NCBI RefSeq assembly: GCF_964199755.1
Contig: NC_133897.1
Coordinates: 55,810,442-55,874,441, forward strand
Length of the DNA: 64,000 nucleotides
Direction of reading: 5' to 3'
From: Larus michahellis
Taxonomy: Eukaryota > Chordata > Aves > Charadriiformes > Laridae
A program made the position numbers and the translations under genes. Shown here piece by piece: positions 19,996 to 30,140 of this stretch. Every line of letters begins with the position of its first letter. Within the stretch, counting starts at the first letter, position 1. The notes under the pieces are model-generated. The model did no database searches, was not told the DNA's origin, and saw nothing but the letters and a program-made list of their open reading frames with translations.

Positions 19996-20458
19996 ATGCC
20001 TTCATAGAACCAATAGGCACAGTAGTAGGTGCCAGAATCCCTCGGGGTTAAATATTGTATCGTGAGACCGTAGAGGGGCTCAGTAGGATGTTTCCATACT
20101 TGAAATCTCCTTGTATCACTGCTGTCATCAAACACAGGTGACTGTCCCGACACGTACAGGATCCTCTTTGGCGGCTCTCCAGGAAGCTGCTTGTACCAGT
20201 GCACGATGTTTTTGGCGCTCATTCGGCATGCCATGCTGGCAGAGCTGCCAGTCACCTGCCTCTGCAGCTCTGGGGTTTGCACCGGCACTGCCTGTGCATC
20301 TCCACCTGGAAGGAGAAGCAGAGAAATTCTTTGAGGGGAAGAAACCACGGGATTTTGGAGCCAGGACTGCGCTCTCTGGAAATGGGAAGGAGAGGGGAGA
20401 GGAAAAAGGGCTTACGGGACCACAGTGAAGTTGCAAGAAGGACTGGGAGCAGCAACAT
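19996..20458 (-). CDS. TRGV: TRGV segment, subgroup A copy 4 (A4), mosaic
   Basis: Leader exon 20,416-20,458 and V exon 19,996-20,305 (310 bp), all conserved residues present. The 5' part (QAVPVQ, HWYKQ) matches A3, whereas the 3' part (FQVWKHPTEPLYG) matches A1. This patchwork suggests gene conversion or unequal exchange. The promoter is of the CACTATAAA type. It looks functional. Confidence 0.92.
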
Positions 20459-20925
20459 GCTGCCTGTGTGGGTTAAACCTGGAAATGAAATTAATAGAGA
20501 CAGGAACACTATAAAGGTGGAGAAAGCATCAAATGACTGGGAGGAGGCTGTGACTCGTTTGGAACATCCAATGGTCGTCCTTTGAACTGCTACCTCCCCC
20601 TGTCCTCCCTCCCTTCCATCGCTTCGTTGTTGTCAGCTCAGACTGTATTTGGGAAGGCATCTATACCCTCCAAAGATGATCTGTGTCATTGTCTAAATTC
20701 AGCCGTCATTTCCATCACCCAGAGGAGTGGCCTTTTCCCCAGCCCAGCACATGATACCAGCTGAGTTGTAGAACGCTGCAACTCTTTGTGGTTTTGTGCT
20801 GCTCTCTTTGGCCGTTATTTATACTTCCATCCTCAGCAGAAACCTGTTGGGATGTTTCAGAGGCAGGAAGGTGCAATTGTGGTTCTCTGAATTCAACGGA
20901 AAGCCTCGTGCTCAGGGTACGGGCA
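20459..20925. other. A4 promoter and 3' flank of B5
   Basis: TATA-like TATAGTGTTC (minus strand) near 20,505-20,515 and a CCAAT element near 20,570, then B-type 3' flank. No coding signal was seen. Confidence 0.55.
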
Positions 20926-20964
20926 GCTTTCTGTACAGGCTGCCTGTGCTCTGCTAGTTCTGTG
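20926..20964 (-). promoter_or_regulatory. 23-RSS of TRGV B5
   Basis: Heptamer CACAGAA (20,958-20,964), 23-bp spacer, nonamer ACAGAAAGC (20,926-20,934). Confidence 0.9.
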
Positions 20965-21446
20965 GGACCACCAGTAGGCACAGTAGAAGGTGCCTTCATC
21001 GCTGGGGTTGACGTCATAGATGAAGAAAGCGCAGACATTTGTACCTTGCTTCCAAGAAGAGTACTTGTTCCTATAGGAATCATCATCATAAGTGACTGGT
21101 CCTGATCCGATTAACAGAATCCGTTGGGGAGCTCTGGGGGGCGTATGTCGGTACCAATGTATATACGCAGACTGGAAGCCAGATATGCCCTTGGCTACAC
21201 AGTCAATCCGTGCAGTTTTCGTTTGCTCTCTGGTAACAGATGCTTGACTCTGCTTCAGAAGCACTTGTGCTCGTCCAGCTAGAAAGAAGGAGAGAAAAGA
21301 GAACAAACACTCTCAGCCTGCTGTCCATTCCCACTGGCAAATACGGGGTGCCTCCTGCCACTGCCCCACACCGTGCCGTGCCGTGGTGACAAGGGGAACC
21401 TACGAGACCAGGCTGCAGCCAGGCCCAGGAGCAGGAGCAGCAGCAT
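20965..21446 (-). CDS. TRGV: TRGV segment, subgroup B copy 5 (B5)
   Basis: Leader exon 21,404-21,446 with donor GTAGGT, and V exon 20,965-21,278 (314 bp). The end of framework 3 reads GTFYCAYWWS, with Phe for the usual Tyr and Trp for Arg in the germline CDR3. First Cys reads RIDCVAKG. The frame is intact and it looks functional. Confidence 0.92.
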
Positions 21447-22345
21447 CCCGAGGGCTCTCGCTGGCGTCTGCCTCCGGGAGGAAGGTGACAGCTCTCCCGG
21501 CAGGGACGCAGGGCTGCGGCTGAGCAAAGGAAATGACTCACTGCGGCATCACGCGGAGAGGCTTTCCCAGCGGCAAAAGCAGCAGGACTGAACCCTGCTA
21601 AAGGTTTACAGCCTGGTTATAGCTTTTACACAAGCGGCACAAACTCACCTTCTCTCTCTCTCTCTCTCGTGCACACACACACAATTACTCTAACTGGTTT
21701 ACAAAGTACTCGTGTAGTATGTCACAAATTTTCCCATTGCTTGTAGACTAGTTGAAGGCTGCTACACAATGCCAGGGGTCAGAGACTTTTCCGCAGGTCC
21801 ACTCTCAGTCAAGTTAAAGAAAACAATCAGGACATGGAGCTTAATGAATGTGAGGGCTCTCAAATGACTGCCCGTCACACAGGTTGAATGGCAAAGGCCA
21901 GGAGAATACACAGCAGCCATTTGGGAGCCCACAAGTAGCACTGCTTGTGACGGCGTCTTCTCACGGCTAAGGTGAGATGCTGCACCCAGGCTGGCATCTC
22001 CAAATGCTGAGTATTATGCAAAGAAACACAAATGCTCTACAGCCCCCCGAGGTTTAGTTTAAAATAAAGAGGGATAGGGCAAGCAAAATACAGAAAGTAG
22101 TCCGGACCATTCAAAGCCATTCTTTGGAGGCAAGGTCCCTGCTGGTTCCTCTGGGAAGAGTGGAATAACAGCTCTGCTGCTGCTGGCTGTAGTTGCGCGT
22201 CTGCAAAGCGTGCACTAGCTCAGCAGCGTCTTTGGCGTCTGGCTGCCCGTACAGTGTGCCTGATTCACAGCTGGTGGGAAAAGTTGGGTGGGGATGTTCC
22301 TGCGTGTTGTCAAACTCTTCAGGAGCTGGGTCAGAACGCAGAGCA
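21447..22345. other. B-to-C spacer, unit 4
   Basis: Homologous to 3,635-4,536, with (TC)9 at 21,651-21,668. Nothing else was recognised. Confidence 0.6.
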
Positions 22346-22384
22346 CGTCTTTGTGCACGTCCCCTATGGCTTCCTACTGCTGTG
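22346..22384 (-). promoter_or_regulatory. 23-RSS of TRGV C3
   Basis: Heptamer CACAGCA (22,378-22,384), 23-bp spacer, nonamer ACAAAGACG (22,346-22,354). Confidence 0.9.
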
Positions 22385-22837
22385 CATCCCACCTGGCACA
22401 GTAGTAGGTAGCCGAGTCCTGCAGAGTTACTTTGCTCACTCTCAGGGTGCAGACCGATTTGGCGGGGTCCTTCTCGATGCTAAACTTCCCCTCATCAGAG
22501 GGGTTTTCGAGGAAGAGCCTGGAGGACATGTAGGCAACGCGCCTGGGAGCTGCGTTGGGCCTCTTTCGGTACCAGTGAATGAAAACGTTGTTAAAGTCCG
22601 GATCGGAGACGTGGCAGTTGATGAGCACCGTTTTGCTTTGTGGCTTGGTGATGGATACGGGGCTTTGCTGCAAGACCTGTGCAGAACCGCCTGTGTGAAA
22701 GAAAGAGAAAAATGAGAGGCATGAAGCTCAGATAAGACAACGTCCCCTTTGCCACTGGCAGACGTGCAGGCAGCGGGCTGAGCAGGGCACGGACAAGAAA
22801 ACCCAGCTGCCAGGAGGAAAGTGCTCAGTAGCCACAT
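22385..22837 (-). CDS. TRGV: TRGV segment, subgroup C copy 3 (C3), first V of the array
   Basis: Leader exon 22,795-22,837 and V exon 22,385-22,690 (306 bp), the same protein as C2. In the direction of transcription this is the most 5' V gene seen, thus the one farthest from J and C. Its upstream homology with other units ends about 170 bp beyond the leader. It looks functional. Confidence 0.92.
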
Positions 22838-23787
22838 TGTCACAGCGCTCCTTACGGCTTCCTTATGGGGACAGGGTCAGGGCCAGACTCAAGGTGGGGC
22901 AGAAGCAGATCTGAGCACCACGAAACCGCCCAATGAGGCTCTGCCAGCCGCGGATGTGTTAAATAATCATGCACAAGCCATTTCCTTTGATCAACACCGA
23001 GAGAGAAGGTAAAAACCTTCTGCTGTCTGACACGCTCTGCTGTCGTTGAGAGTCAGGAGAAGGAAACCAGCCCTGGTGCAGAGTGAGCAATGCCGCATAG
23101 GAGGAGGAGGGGACTCCCTTGGGTGGCAGCTGGTAACAGTGTGTCAAGCAAGAGAAAGGTGTCTCCTGAGGTCCTAAGGGGAGCAGTAGGGACGGAGGAG
23201 CAAGGGGGAATGGGAGAGGAGGGGAGGCTAAGGGAGAGGAAGCGAAGGGAAGAGAGGAGAGGAGAAAGAGAGGGGGAAGAGGAAGGGGAAGGATTGTGAA
23301 ACCAGTGTTTTTCCTGAAGCTTCATCTAAATAAATTGAACTTCAGCGGACTGGTTTCACAGGCTAATAAGGCTTACGGAAGAGCAAGGCGAAACATGCGC
23401 CCTTCTTAAAGAGCAATGTGTGAGGAACAGACAGAGGGAAACCTCAAGAAAATCAAGGTTCTTCATCCTGATGATAGATGTGCAGGTATGCACATACCAC
23501 CAGGGTATGTATTTTCAGTTCAGTTGACCCGGGCAGCAGAGCCTCAAATACAGAAGAATGTCACTATATTCCAGTAACTAAAAGTTTTTGTCTGTCACTG
23601 ACTCATGAGAACAGGGAACACAACCTCACAAGATGCACATCCTGTAGTTTATTTATCATTTGTAGAAATTTTTGAGAAAGCCCAGAGGGTTTTTTTTCCC
23701 CTAATTGCCTAGTTGAAGCCTTACTTTTCAATGATTATGTAACTTTTGATTTCAATTTCTCAATGAGAAAGATGCTTTGAATAATAG
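22838..23787. other. 5' border of the TRGV array
   Basis: Homology with the C-to-D spacer stops at about 23,008. A short block at about 23,033-23,058 (CACGCTCTGCTGTCGTTGAG) matches the D leader upstream region (for example 13,036 side of D2), a relic of an earlier D gene or of the recombination that closed the array. A purine-rich stretch (GGGGAGGAAG-like) covers about 23,195-23,296. The remainder, 23,300-23,787, shows nothing recognisable. Confidence 0.6.
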
Positions 23788-23990
23788 TCAATCAGTCATT
23801 TTAAGTCTGGTTTCCCACTGGCAGAACACAAGGAGGGCTGTTACTATCAAGCGCATCAGAGATAAAGGCTCTAGAGACTGAAGATGCTGTAAATGTCTGA
23901 AATGCTTCCATGTGCTACATTTAGAGAAGAACTGTACCATAGCAGTTGTTAATAGTTTTGTAACAGTTCCTGGTATTTTTTCTCTCTTGG
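23788..23990 (-). pseudogene. Frameshifted copy of a candidate exon
   Basis: The sequence from about 23,845 to 23,972 resembles the minus-strand candidate exon at 27,267-27,414. Both encode LQHLQSLEPLSLMRLI. Here one base is missing after the block ELLQNYxx, which shifts the frame, and the GT donor found in the other copy is lost. Similarity stops close to the exon limits of the other copy. It therefore looks like a dead copy of one exon. Family not recognised. Confidence 0.45.
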
Positions 23991-23996
23991 CTTTAG

Positions 23997-24821
23997 GAAG
24001 AGCGTCCCTTGCCACCTGCTAATGCCAACATTTCTGCTTTAGGCACCGCCGCTTTGCCTCCAACCGCCCCAGAGACCACCCGAGACTCCCCGGCACGCGC
24101 ACAAGAACTAAGGAGCCTTTCCCAGGAAAGAAGGTAAAAGGAGTCAGCTTTGCTTCAATCAAGACCTGATGAATGCAGTTGATCCTGCCTTTACCTATCT
24201 AATCCCACCGTGGCACGCAAAGGTTTCCAGGCTCCCTCCAGGAAACTGAAAACCGAAGAAAAAGGAAGAGAGAAGAGGCCTGGGATGAGGAGAGGGAATG
24301 CCGCCAAGAAGAGAAAAGAAGGAAGAGCACAAAAGACGGCGATGTTAGAACAGCAGGGAGAAGCCCAGGTGTGTCCCAGGCTCTGCTGCCCATCTTTCCC
24401 AGCTCAGAAAACTGCTCTAAAGGCAGTCCAAGGGGCTGGCAAGGGAGGGCGAGGGACGGTGCTGCCAGGCTTTGGAAAGAATTCCATGGCACATCCCCAG
24501 GGGTTCCCCGTGGAGCCCTGCTGTGTGGCACAGGGGCACTGCACATCCTTGGCAACGTACAGTCTCCAAGGGCATTTCCCAGGGGGATACGGCACCAGAG
24601 CCATCCCCTCCTCAGTGCCCGCAAGAGCTCTCTCTTCTGGGCTACAAACAACTCCTTCTCAACTCTGTTTCCCAAAGAAAGGGCAACCAAGTCCTGCCTC
24701 TTCCTGCCTTTGTGCGTTCATCAGTGCTTTCTGACTCTGTCGTTGTAGGTGCCGCTTTCCTGTCAGGAGCTGAAGCCCTGCCATTCCTGGGCTCCCACCC
24801 CTCACGTCTGTCCACAATAAA
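23997..24821 (+). other. Possible plus-strand transcript end with poly(A) signal
   Basis: After a pyrimidine tract and TTTAG, an open block at 23,997-24,133 (EERPLPPANANISALG at its start) ends at AAG|GTAAAA. A second block starting at 24,242 after CTCCAG continues in frame (RKLKTEEKGREKRPG). A third possible acceptor, TTGTAG, precedes 24,749. AATAAA at 24,816-24,821 is followed by T-rich and G-rich sequence, as in real 3' ends. No domain is recognised. It may be a short gene, a non-coding RNA or chance. Confidence 0.22.
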
Positions 24822-25549
24822 AGGCTGCCTTCTCCCACCTGACTGTGTCTGTCGTTGGCTATTCTGCAGTGAGAGCTCTTGTTTTGTGATGGTGCTTGTA
24901 AGCATCTGCTCTGCAACCGTTTCGAGCTAAAGACAATAAAATGCTGTTCCCACTTGTAACCCTTGTGCTGCTTGTCCTTCCAAGTGTTTTTGGAGATGAA
25001 AAATCCCTATCATTTCAGGCTCATCATGATTTGACTCATTGGGAAGGGGAAGGGAAGAAGAAGGGGAAGGAGAAGGGGAAAGAGAAGGGGAATGGGAAGA
25101 AGGGAAGGGAAGGGGAAAGAGAAGGGAAAAGGGGGAGGGGAGGGGAAGGCAGAGGGGAAGGGAAAAAGGAAGGGAAAAAGGAAGGGAAAAGGGGAAGGGA
25201 AAATCTGGTGTAGTTGTTTTGTGAGCACGAATAGCAATAAAGACATGCAGAGCAACAAACACAGCAAGCTTCTCGCTTTGTTCATCAACAAACTCAATCG
25301 TTAGGCACAGTCAGAAATGTTCAGCATCTACAGATCATGGGCCTAGGCTCAAAAAGCAACGTTTCTCCTCCACACGGACACAAACAGAGGAAATAACACT
25401 AGCGGTAATGGCGCTGAGAGGGAGAGAGATGACGAGAGGCAGTTCCAAAGGGAGCATGTTGCAGCTTGACCTGCCCAGGGACTACCCCTTTGCGTTAGAG
25501 AACGACATTTCAAAAGGAGCACTTGCCGGGCACTTTCACCATTAAAATG
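24822..25549. repeat. Purine-rich repeat and flanks
   Basis: About 25,037-25,202 is made of GGGAAGG and GGGAAAAGG-like units on the plus strand. The long open frames here come from its base composition. AATAAA also occurs near 24,936. The rest of the stretch shows nothing recognisable. Confidence 0.75.
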
Positions 25550-25845
25550 CTACATGCACATTAACAAAGGACTACATACATTTCCACCTCCCAGTTTTTT
25601 CCAGCAAGTTTCATGTTGGCACCATTTTAATGAGTGCAAAACAAGTTTTCCATAGAGCAGAGGAATCAAGAAACAAGTACTTCCTCCCACAGCAATCGCA
25701 AGCTTGCAGCCATCCTTAGTTAGTGAAACTCCGACCCAAGCACACTCGGACAAATCAGAAAAAACTTTCCTGATTTCACAAGGGCAAGGAAGCAGAATCA
25801 CTGCCATCTGAAAGGGATTCAAGGGCAATTTGTATCCATCGATGG
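25550..25845 (-). other. Candidate exon Z (terminal), unknown gene
   Basis: Open from the acceptor TGTGTAG|CC (25,846) to a TAG at 25,550. Joined in phase 1 to exon Y it would read AIDGYKLPLNPFQMAV onward. The pyrimidine tract before the acceptor is weak. No domain is recognised. The phase match with exons X and Y is the main support. Confidence 0.25.
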
Positions 25846-26695
25846 CTACACATACATTACACACCTTTTGTCACTTGGAGTTCAATGAAAAATTAAAACG
25901 GGATGGAAGCTGGCTTGCTTTCTAACATCTATAGGGATGGATGGAATGGAGCCTAGGGAGACAGGCAGTTGGGGCAAAGCAGTCTGCTCAGGGAATCCTC
26001 CCATTTTCACTTGGGCACAGCAAGGCTCTTGGACAAACACACAGACATCTGCCCCTTTGACAAGCCTCACTTTGCCCTAAGACACTGCACACAAACAAGA
26101 AACTGCACTCTTCAAACAGCTACAACAACCAGTTCCAAAACTCCTCCTCTCTCCTCACATCCTTCCCTGCCCCAGCAATTTGCCTTTTTCTCTTTGAGAG
26201 GCAACAAGAACCCTTACAGACACTTTGACGCAAACGTAGAAATGGCAAAAGCTGACAGAAACGTTGGAAACACGTGCTAAGGCAACCAAGAAATCTTGGA
26301 AACAAAGCCAAGGCTCCCAAGGGTTATGTTCTGGACTCATCCCAAGCAAGCGCAGCTGGCAAGTTGGAAACCTGCAATCCTCGTGCCCATGATTGCCTGA
26401 CAGAAGGCTCCACAACAAAAGTTTGCAGGGAACTCATACAAAACCCAGCACTTTTTGCGTGGCTGCCTGTCAAAGGCAAGTTTCTGGGGCAGAAGAAAAT
26501 ACAGGAGGCATCATGCAACACAAACCCAAACAAGAGCTGCAGGGCATCTCCACAGCTTAAAGGCATCTCTTGACAGAAGGCAGCTGTCAACAGCTGTCTG
26601 TTCCCTCTCCTTCCTGGCAAGAGGAGGAAAGGAAAGAGAGGAAAGAAGGAGGAGGGGGACAAGGAAGGAAAGAAGAGGAAGGAAATCAGGCTCAC
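25846..26695. other. Interval between candidate exons Z and Y
   Basis: Intron of the candidate gene if it is real. It contains one copy of a 30-bp direct repeat (26,148-26,177, TCTCTCCTCACATCCTTCCC at its start) whose other copy is at 28,290-28,319. A short purine-rich tract lies at 26,620-26,690. Nothing else was recognised. Confidence 0.4.
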
Positions 26696-26977
26696 CTGTT
26701 GCAAAGGTATAGCCATCGATGCCGAAGGGAGCACTCTGGCATTTGGGGAATACTTCCTTTCTGCTCCTTGGCTCTGGCATCATCCTGCCAGCTTGGCCCT
26801 TCAGCAGCAGCCTTGCGCTCCCCCCGCTGGAAGCAGAGCACTCCAGCTCACTCTTAGCTGACTCCATTTTCTGGGCTTTCACTGCCAGGCAGGACCAACG
26901 GAAATTGGGAGGCAGTTCTTGGGGCTGCACTTCACTGCCACGGAGAGCAATCCATGGATGTCCCACCTGGGGATCCT
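26696..26977 (-). other. Candidate exon Y, unknown gene
   Basis: A 282-bp block lies between a strong acceptor (TTTTTGTCTCAG) and a strong donor (ACAG|GTGAGC). Both ends are phase 1, so it could be skipped or duplicated without breaking the frame. It is open for 94 codons (EDPQVGHPWIALRGSEVQ at its start, FGIDGYTFAT at its end). I recognise no family. Together with exon X it gives a continuous reading frame. Confidence 0.33.
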
Positions 26978-27266
26978 CTGAGACAAAAAGCACAGTGGGA
27001 GTTGAAAAGAGTTACTAGGAGAGGAAGGAAACCAAGGATCCATCCAACCTGCCATCCTCCAACAGACGGGCTAGAGGAAGTGCTGTAAAAGCAGACATCC
27101 AGAACCAATAAATATGCAACACCCCCTTCCTATCCCTAGGCCCTCGCTTTCCGCCCTGCAGTGCAAAAAAGCACATTAGTTATCTCCATTTCTCTCAGCG
27201 AGACTGAAAGCTTTTCATTGCAGTTTCCACCCAACTCCTTGCCCTAGCATCAACTTTGAAAATCAC

Positions 27267-27414
27267 CTGGAGCAATCAAGCGCATCAGAGACAAAGGCTC
27301 CAGGGACTGGAGATGCTGTAAAGAGTTGTCTAGGAAATGCTTCAATGGATCACATTTACAGAAAACTTTTACCACAGCGGATGTCAAATACTTTTGGAAC
27401 AGTTCCCTGCCAAC
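27267..27414 (-). other. Candidate exon X, unknown gene
   Basis: A 148-bp block follows acceptor CCCTTTGCAG and ends at donor CCAG|GTGATT, phase 0 to phase 1. It is open (VGRELFQKYLTSAVVKVFCK at its start) and ends LQHLQSLEPLSLMRLIAP. Its phase-1 end fits exon Y. A diverged, frameshifted copy lies at 23.8-24.0 kb, which shows that this exon-sized piece was duplicated. An upstream open block at about 27,692-27,740 could be a further exon but its splice signals are poor. Confidence 0.33.
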
Positions 27415-29185
27415 CTGCAAAGGGTTTCAGATGTTCAGGTACCAACTGCCTTTCAATTCAAGAAAGCCCAGGCAAGGCAGCAGGCTTTCAGACATCCATT
27501 CCAGACATCTCCTACAGCTCAGGGGCCACCACTGCTCTGGGAACCACCTGCTGGGCAAGCACAGCTAAACGCGGGCCTCTGCACACACCCACCTGCCCAG
27601 CTCTCCTCCTGCCTTTCACAGCCATCTCTGCAGCACCAAAGAAGAAGAAGGAAGCAAGTAGATTCAAGATCTCCTTACACTCAAGGTGTACTTTGAAAAC
27701 ATTGGCCAGACGTTTTGCACAAGGCCACCGACCACAATCAAGGGAGCTCACGCTTTTTTCAGAGAAAGAGAGAGGGGTGGGGAGGGTGGGGTGAAGAGAT
27801 CAAGAAATGAGCAGACACAGAAATGAAACTATTTTCTCCTTTCTACACAATTGGTCCAGGCCAGGAACAGAGAGCGCTGCTGGGGGAGGAATCTGGGATG
27901 TTTCTCTTTCCAGGTGTGACTTGTGAAGAAGGATTGCTTTACAGCTGATGAAGAACATGATGGCAAGTTTCAAGCAACAACTTCTGGCAAGCGCAATGGG
28001 GGAAAAGAGGAACTGGGCTTTCCAGGCTACACGGCTACATCTGGCCTGCAATTCCGCCACCATGCTCTGCCCTTTTGCAAAAGGACAGAGTGCAAACGGC
28101 AGAAAATGGCCCTCCTGTGGCCACTGTCGCCTTGAGGGCAACCCAGGCCTGGCAGGAGGAGGGGGCTGGAGCCCAGGGCACATGAAGGCAGCTGGAGGAC
28201 AGTCCCGCTGGCCCAGGGACAGCCTTGCTCTCTGGCAAGAAAAAGGCGCCTTCAAGGGCCTGCTGAGCCACCCTCCCAGACACACCTCGTCTCTCCTCAC
28301 ATCCTTCCCTGCCCCAGCAGGGCATAAAACCCAATTATAAGCCCAAGAAAATAGCCAAGAAAACCAAATTTAAAAAAATAATTTTAAAATGCTTTCTGCT
28401 CTCTTAAGTTTAGATCTAGCCAAAGTTATTCTGTAGGAAGCCCTTGAAATTGACTACTTATGTTTCTACATAGAACATGTACAACATCAACAGAAAGAAT
28501 TAAATCAACCTGTGGATACCTGCTATGCCATACACTAATGAAAGACTATCTCTGGCAGTAAATTTGTGGTCCTTTCTCTCATATGATCACTCGCTGAATT
28601 CCCAATTCATAGCACATGGTAAGACTAACTCAAGAAATGAGAACATTTTTATCTAAGCCTATTTCTGTAGGCTCTAGTTCACACCTCACTCATAATTGTG
28701 GACTTCAGGAATACTTCTGCAGATGTCAACAAAGTACATAAAACTAATTTGAGAAAAAAAATCAGACAATTAGCATCTGAGGAAGATGTAATAAGTGCTG
28801 CTTTTTCTAATGACAAAAATACAGAAAGGAAACTTCTCAGTACAATCCACAGAAATATTCCCAGAAACATTGCTGTCAATAGAATAAAGGAATAGACTTT
28901 GACAGAGCTTCTCCAACAGCAAGAGAGTATGTTTATCTATCCAATAATTGCTTGTTCAACGAAAAATAATCCTTGTTAACAAAAGCATGCAAAATTATCA
29001 AGCTGTGGGGTTTTTTCCACTCTTATTTGCTAAATAGATGTCTACCTGAGAACGTGCTTTGTTTTCTCAGTAATTTGGCTTTGCCTTGATGTGAAAGCTA
29101 CAAGTTATTTGATAAACGGATCAAAATAGCCTCCCATCCTCCAGCCCCACAGGAGCTACCCGTGAAGTACCATTTACCCCTTGTA
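27415..29185. other. Non-coding stretch
   Basis: It holds the second copy of the 30-bp direct repeat (28,290-28,319). Minus-strand open frames at 27,800-28,334 have no recognisable domain. From about 28,330 to 29,180 the DNA is AT-rich and I see nothing in it. Confidence 0.5.
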
Positions 29186-30140
29186 CTAAATGCTGTTTGG
29201 GAATAATTTATTGGCACAAGGCAAGCTGGCGCCGGGCAATGCCTGCAGCAATCCAAAATGTTCCACCTGCAACGGAGGAAAAAAGGAGCTACGGAGAAGG
29301 CAAAACCCCGGGAAAGCAGACGCCGCCATTGCCGGGAGCAGCAGGCCCACCACAGCCGTGTTCCCTACGGAGAAAAGCCCGTCCCGCCATGTCCCGCCCC
29401 GGCCCCGACGCTCCCGCACCAGCTGCCCCAAGGGACGGCGCTGCCGGCGGCTCCGGGCCGGGCCGGGCCGGGCCGGGCGGGGCGGGGGGTGCCCGGGGTC
29501 CGCGTTCCCCCTTCGGCCTCGCAGCCCAGAGGCGGCGCCTTCCCCCACCTCTGGCCATGGCCGCCGCCGCGGGAGGGCGGGGCCCCCGCCGGCTGCCTGA
29601 GGGACGTCCGCTCCCCCGGCACCCTCGGGTGGTCCGGGCCTGCGGAGGGCCCGGCCGGCGGGCGGCTGGGCTCAGCCGAGGGGCGGTCGAGAGCCGGGGG
29701 GGCCGGCGCTCCCCGGCGGTGGCTGACAGGGGCGGGAAGCCGCCATCAACGGGCCCCTGAGGCTGCAGCCCCGACGGCCGCCCCAGGCGGCTGGTGGCCC
29801 CGCAAGCCCGCCCGGCAGCCCGCGGCCTCCGGAGAAGGAGCAGGGCTCGCTGGGCAGCGCTCTGGGCCTGGCGGAGAGCAGGCGAGGGCCGGGCTCGGCA
29901 GCGGCCTGGCCGAGGGCCCCCGCCCTGACGGGGCTTCGAGCGGGGAAGGCGCTGCCCGGGCGGGCGCTGCACAGGCCGCACCGCCCCTCCCGAGCCTCCG
30001 CCGGCCCCGGGTGGCGCCGGGGGGTCCCTCGGCAGCGTGTGGGGGAGCGGCGGGAAGGAGACAGAGGGGCAGTGGCAAGAATTTGTTTTCGAGGATTCCG
30101 GAAAAATTGCACGTGCGCTGCGTCCCAGTGGAGGCTGCTC
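29186..30140. promoter_or_regulatory. CpG island
   Basis: The GC content rises sharply at about 29,225 and falls at about 30,140. CpG is dense, with GC-box-like GGGCGGGG and a GGGCC pentamer run (CCGGGCCGGGCCGGGCCGGG) at about 29,457-29,480. Such islands usually mark promoters active in many tissues or early in development. No known gene start lies here: TRGV and AMPH both read leftward and begin elsewhere. Long open frames on both strands (up to 308 codons) follow from the lack of AT-rich stop codons and show no domain. Confidence 0.85.

Larger units (their letters stand above)
1..22999. repeat. Tandem repeat units of the TRGV array
   Basis: The same sequence starts at 1, 7,652, 13,621 and 19,498 (CTCGGATGAGATGCAAACAC), so unit lengths are about 7.65, 5.97 and 5.88 kb, and the fourth unit is cut short near 23.0 kb. 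Units carry V genes in the plus-strand order A-B-C-D, with near-identical spacers. Units 1 and 3 have an extra segment of about 1.5 kb beside their A gene (about 1,170-2,650 and 14,790-16,270). Unit 3 lost its C gene and parts of B and D by deletion. The near-identity of V exons and spacers points to recent duplication or ongoing homogenisation. Unit limits are arbitrary, set by where the window begins. Confidence 0.93.

Noticed and set aside
1-23000. Regularly spaced repeats considered as CRISPR or satellite
   Set aside because: The repeats are multi-kilobase gene units in a eukaryotic locus, with exons and RSSs.
25037-25304. Long Gly/Glu/Lys or Pro/Ser/Leu open frames
   Set aside because: They are translations of a purine-rich simple repeat.
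26324-26480. Open block after an acceptor-like CCCCAG near 26,477, reading KLAFDRQPRKKCWVLYE
   Set aside because: It would have to follow exon Y in phase 1, which gives a stop within five codons; the readable frame needs phase 0.
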